From: an archaeon | GTDB taxonomy: Archaea; Iainarchaeota; Iainarchaeia; Iainarchaeales; Iainarchaeaceae | NCBI GenBank assembly: GCA_024653905.1 | Contig: JANLGZ010000067.1 | Span: forward strand, 1-7,330 | DNA: 7,330 nucleotides | Reading direction: 5' to 3' | In this document: positions 6,301 through 7,330 of the stretch, in pieces | How positions within the stretch are numbered: position 1 is the first letter of the stretch | Layout: each line of letters opens with the position of its first letter | Program-made: the position numbers and the translations under genes | Notes under the pieces: model-generated | Databases searched by the model: none | What the model saw: only the letters and a program-made list of their open reading frames with translations | Told to the model about the DNA's origin: nothing

Positions 6301-7096
6301 CCGTTATGAAAAAACCTTTGCGGAACTGGAGAAGAAAAAAGAAGGAGCATTTATTCCTTTTGTTGTTCTTGGGGATCCTGATTTTGAAACTTCTAAAAAG
6401 ATTCTTGAAAAGATGGCTGAAAATGCGGATATTCTTGAACTGGGTTTTCCGTTCAGCGATCCTATTGCTGACGGGAAAAGGATTCAGGCTGCCGATGAGA
6501 GGTCTTTAAAATCAGGAATTACGCCTGAAAAGTGCTTTGAGCTGATTAAGTATATAAGAAAAAAACACGCGAATATTCCGGTTGGATTGCTTTTGTATTA
6601 CAATTTGGTTTACTCAAATGGTGTTGAAAATTTTCTAAAGAAAGCAAAGAGTGCGGGGGTTGATGGACTTCTTGTTGCAGATATGCCAATAGAAGAATCT
6701 GGAGAGATGCAAAAAGCGTGTGAAAAAATTGGTTTGGAACAGATTTTTATTATAGCCCCGACAACCAAAGGAAATAGGATAAAAAAAATCGCGTCCAAAG
6801 CAAAAGGATTTATTTACACTGTTGGAGTTCTCGGGGTTACTGGTGAAAGAAAAAGCATAGAGGATTCAACTGTAACACTTGTTAAATTAATTAAAAAGAA
6901 TTCAAAGGTTCCTGTGTGTGTTGGTTTCGGAATTTCGAAGCCGGAGCATGTGAAAAAAATTATTAATGGCGGGGCTGATGGAGCAATTATTGGTTCTGCA
7001 GTTGAAACTATTATTGAAAATAATCTCAAAGATGTGGAAAAAATGCTTTTGGAGTTGGAAAACTTTTTGAAGAAAATGAAAGAGGCAACAAAATGA
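6296..7096 (+). CDS. trpA: Tryptophan synthase alpha subunit (TrpA)
   Basis: TrpA cleaves indole-3-glycerol phosphate to indole and glyceraldehyde 3-phosphate and channels indole to TrpB. At 266 aa it is full length and forms a TIM barrel. Catalytic Glu48 lies in LELGFPFSDP (47-56) and catalytic Asp59 in IADG. Asp129 in LVADMP corresponds to the loop that contacts TrpB. GFGIS (210-214) and GGADGAIIGSA (225-235) form the phosphate site. Several stretches match the enteric TrpA type as I remember it: RYEKTFAELEKKKEGAF near the start, YNLVYSNG (102-109), VADMPIEES (127-135) and the C-terminal EKMLLELENFLKKMKEATK. ADGKRIQ at 58-64 departs from the usual ADGPxIQ, with Lys at a normally conserved Pro. 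The gene overlaps the unknown gene upstream and aroA downstream by four bases. A reading frame overlapping its start (6306-6509) is only a shadow. No tryptophan is present. Confidence 0.96.
   Translation: MSRYEKTFAELEKKKEGAFIPFVVLGDPDFETSKKILEKMAENADILELGFPFSDPIADGKRIQAADERSLKSGITPEKCFELIKYIRKKHANIPVGLLLYYNLVYSNGVENFLKKAKSAGVDGLLVADMPIEESGEMQKACEKIGLEQIFIIAPTTKGNRIKKIASKAKGFIYTVGVLGVTGERKSIEDSTVTLVKLIKKNSKVPVCVGFGISKPEHVKKIINGGADGAIIGSAVETIIENNLKDVEKMLLELENFLKKMKEATK
7082..7085 (+). promoter_or_regulatory. Ribosome binding site of aroA
   Basis: GAGG, seven bases before the ATG at 7093 and inside the end of trpA, is a short match to the 16S tail complement at the same spacing as the sites of trpD, trpCF and trpB. 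Confidence 0.45.
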
Positions 7097-7330
7097 AAGA
7101 AATTAAAACCGTTAAAAAATTGAACGCGGTTTTTCAGGCACCTCCTTCAAAGGCACATACTTTGAGGACATTGTTCATTGCTTCTCTTGCAGAAGGAAGA
7201 AGTGTTTTGAAAAATGCTTTGAATGCTGAGGATCAGCAGTATGCTGCAAAAGCACTGAATGCATTTGGGGCAAAAATTGAGTTTGATGGAAAAGATTTTG
7301 TGATTGAAGGAACAGGAGGAAACCTTAGAG
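7093..7330 (+). CDS. aroA: 3-phosphoshikimate 1-carboxyvinyltransferase (EPSP synthase), N-terminal part
   Basis: EPSP synthase joins shikimate-3-phosphate and phosphoenolpyruvate, the sixth shikimate step, two steps before the chorismate used by TrpE. The window holds the first 79 codons, open to the right edge. The family signature is APPSKAHTLRTLFIASLAEG (16-35). Lys20 and Arg25 fall at the positions of E. coli Lys22 and Arg27. AEDQQYAAKALNAFGAKI (45-62) follows and corresponds to the first repeat of the inside-out alpha/beta fold, with IEGTGGNL at 71-78. Ala21 stands where E. coli has Ser23, a shikimate-3-phosphate contact. The start overlaps the trpA stop in ATGA and begins Met-Lys like most genes here. 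The related enolpyruvyl transferase MurA is less likely, because its matching motif reads GAKNAAL and lacks this arginine pattern. Confidence 0.88.
   Translation, partial: MKEIKTVKKLNAVFQAPPSKAHTLRTLFIASLAEGRSVLKNALNAEDQQYAAKALNAFGAKIEFDGKDFVIEGTGGNLR

Noticed and set aside
6306..6509. Plus-strand open frame overlapping the start of trpA
   Set aside because: It lies wholly within trpA, which has full family motifs in its own frame. The overlapping translation shows no recognisable domain.
1..7330. tRNA, rRNA, CRISPR array, riboswitch or intrinsic terminator
   Set aside because: The whole window is covered by overlapping coding sequence. I saw no cloverleaf, regularly spaced repeat, or GC hairpin followed by a T run on either strand.

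Overview
This window is one uninterrupted, plus-strand tryptophan biosynthesis operon: trpE, trpG, trpD, a fused trpC-trpF, trpB, an unrecognised 172-codon gene, trpA, and the first 79 codons of aroA (EPSP synthase). The last codons of another upstream gene are probably at the left edge. No intergenic bases are visible. Every junction that can be seen is the same 4-base ATGA overlap, in which the stop TGA of one gene lies inside the start ATG of the next, and most are preceded by a purine-rich ribosome binding site. This implies a single mRNA with translational coupling. No promoter, leader peptide, T-box, attenuator or terminator is visible; the operon starts upstream and continues downstream of the window.

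The organism cannot be fixed from this window. The DNA is AT-rich, the proteins are lysine-rich, arginine is mostly AGA/AGG, and packing is extreme. This suits a small-genome uncultivated prokaryote such as a DPANN-type archaeon, but a low-GC bacterium is not excluded. From memory, TrpE, TrpG and TrpA resemble enteric/gammaproteobacterial proteins in several diagnostic stretches, while TrpD, TrpB and the TrpF half look like the commoner non-enteric types. The operon may therefore be a mosaic or partly acquired by transfer.

The genes encode the complete route from chorismate to tryptophan. TrpE/TrpG make anthranilate, TrpD attaches phosphoribose, TrpF isomerises and TrpC closes the ring, and TrpA/TrpB turn indole-glycerol phosphate plus serine into tryptophan. 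AroA feeds the pathway two steps before chorismate, so this is a shikimate-tryptophan supraoperon. Catalytic residues are intact in all the Trp enzymes, and TrpE keeps its tryptophan feedback-binding motifs.

The one unexplained element is the 172-aa basic protein encoded exactly between trpB and trpA, two genes whose products form one complex and which are normally adjacent. It differs from its neighbours in arginine and glutamine codon choice and is bounded by a 7-bp direct repeat (ATATGAG). Deletion between the two copies would recreate a standard trpB/trpA overlap. This is the best candidate for something undescribed, either a late insertion or a co-translated accessory protein.
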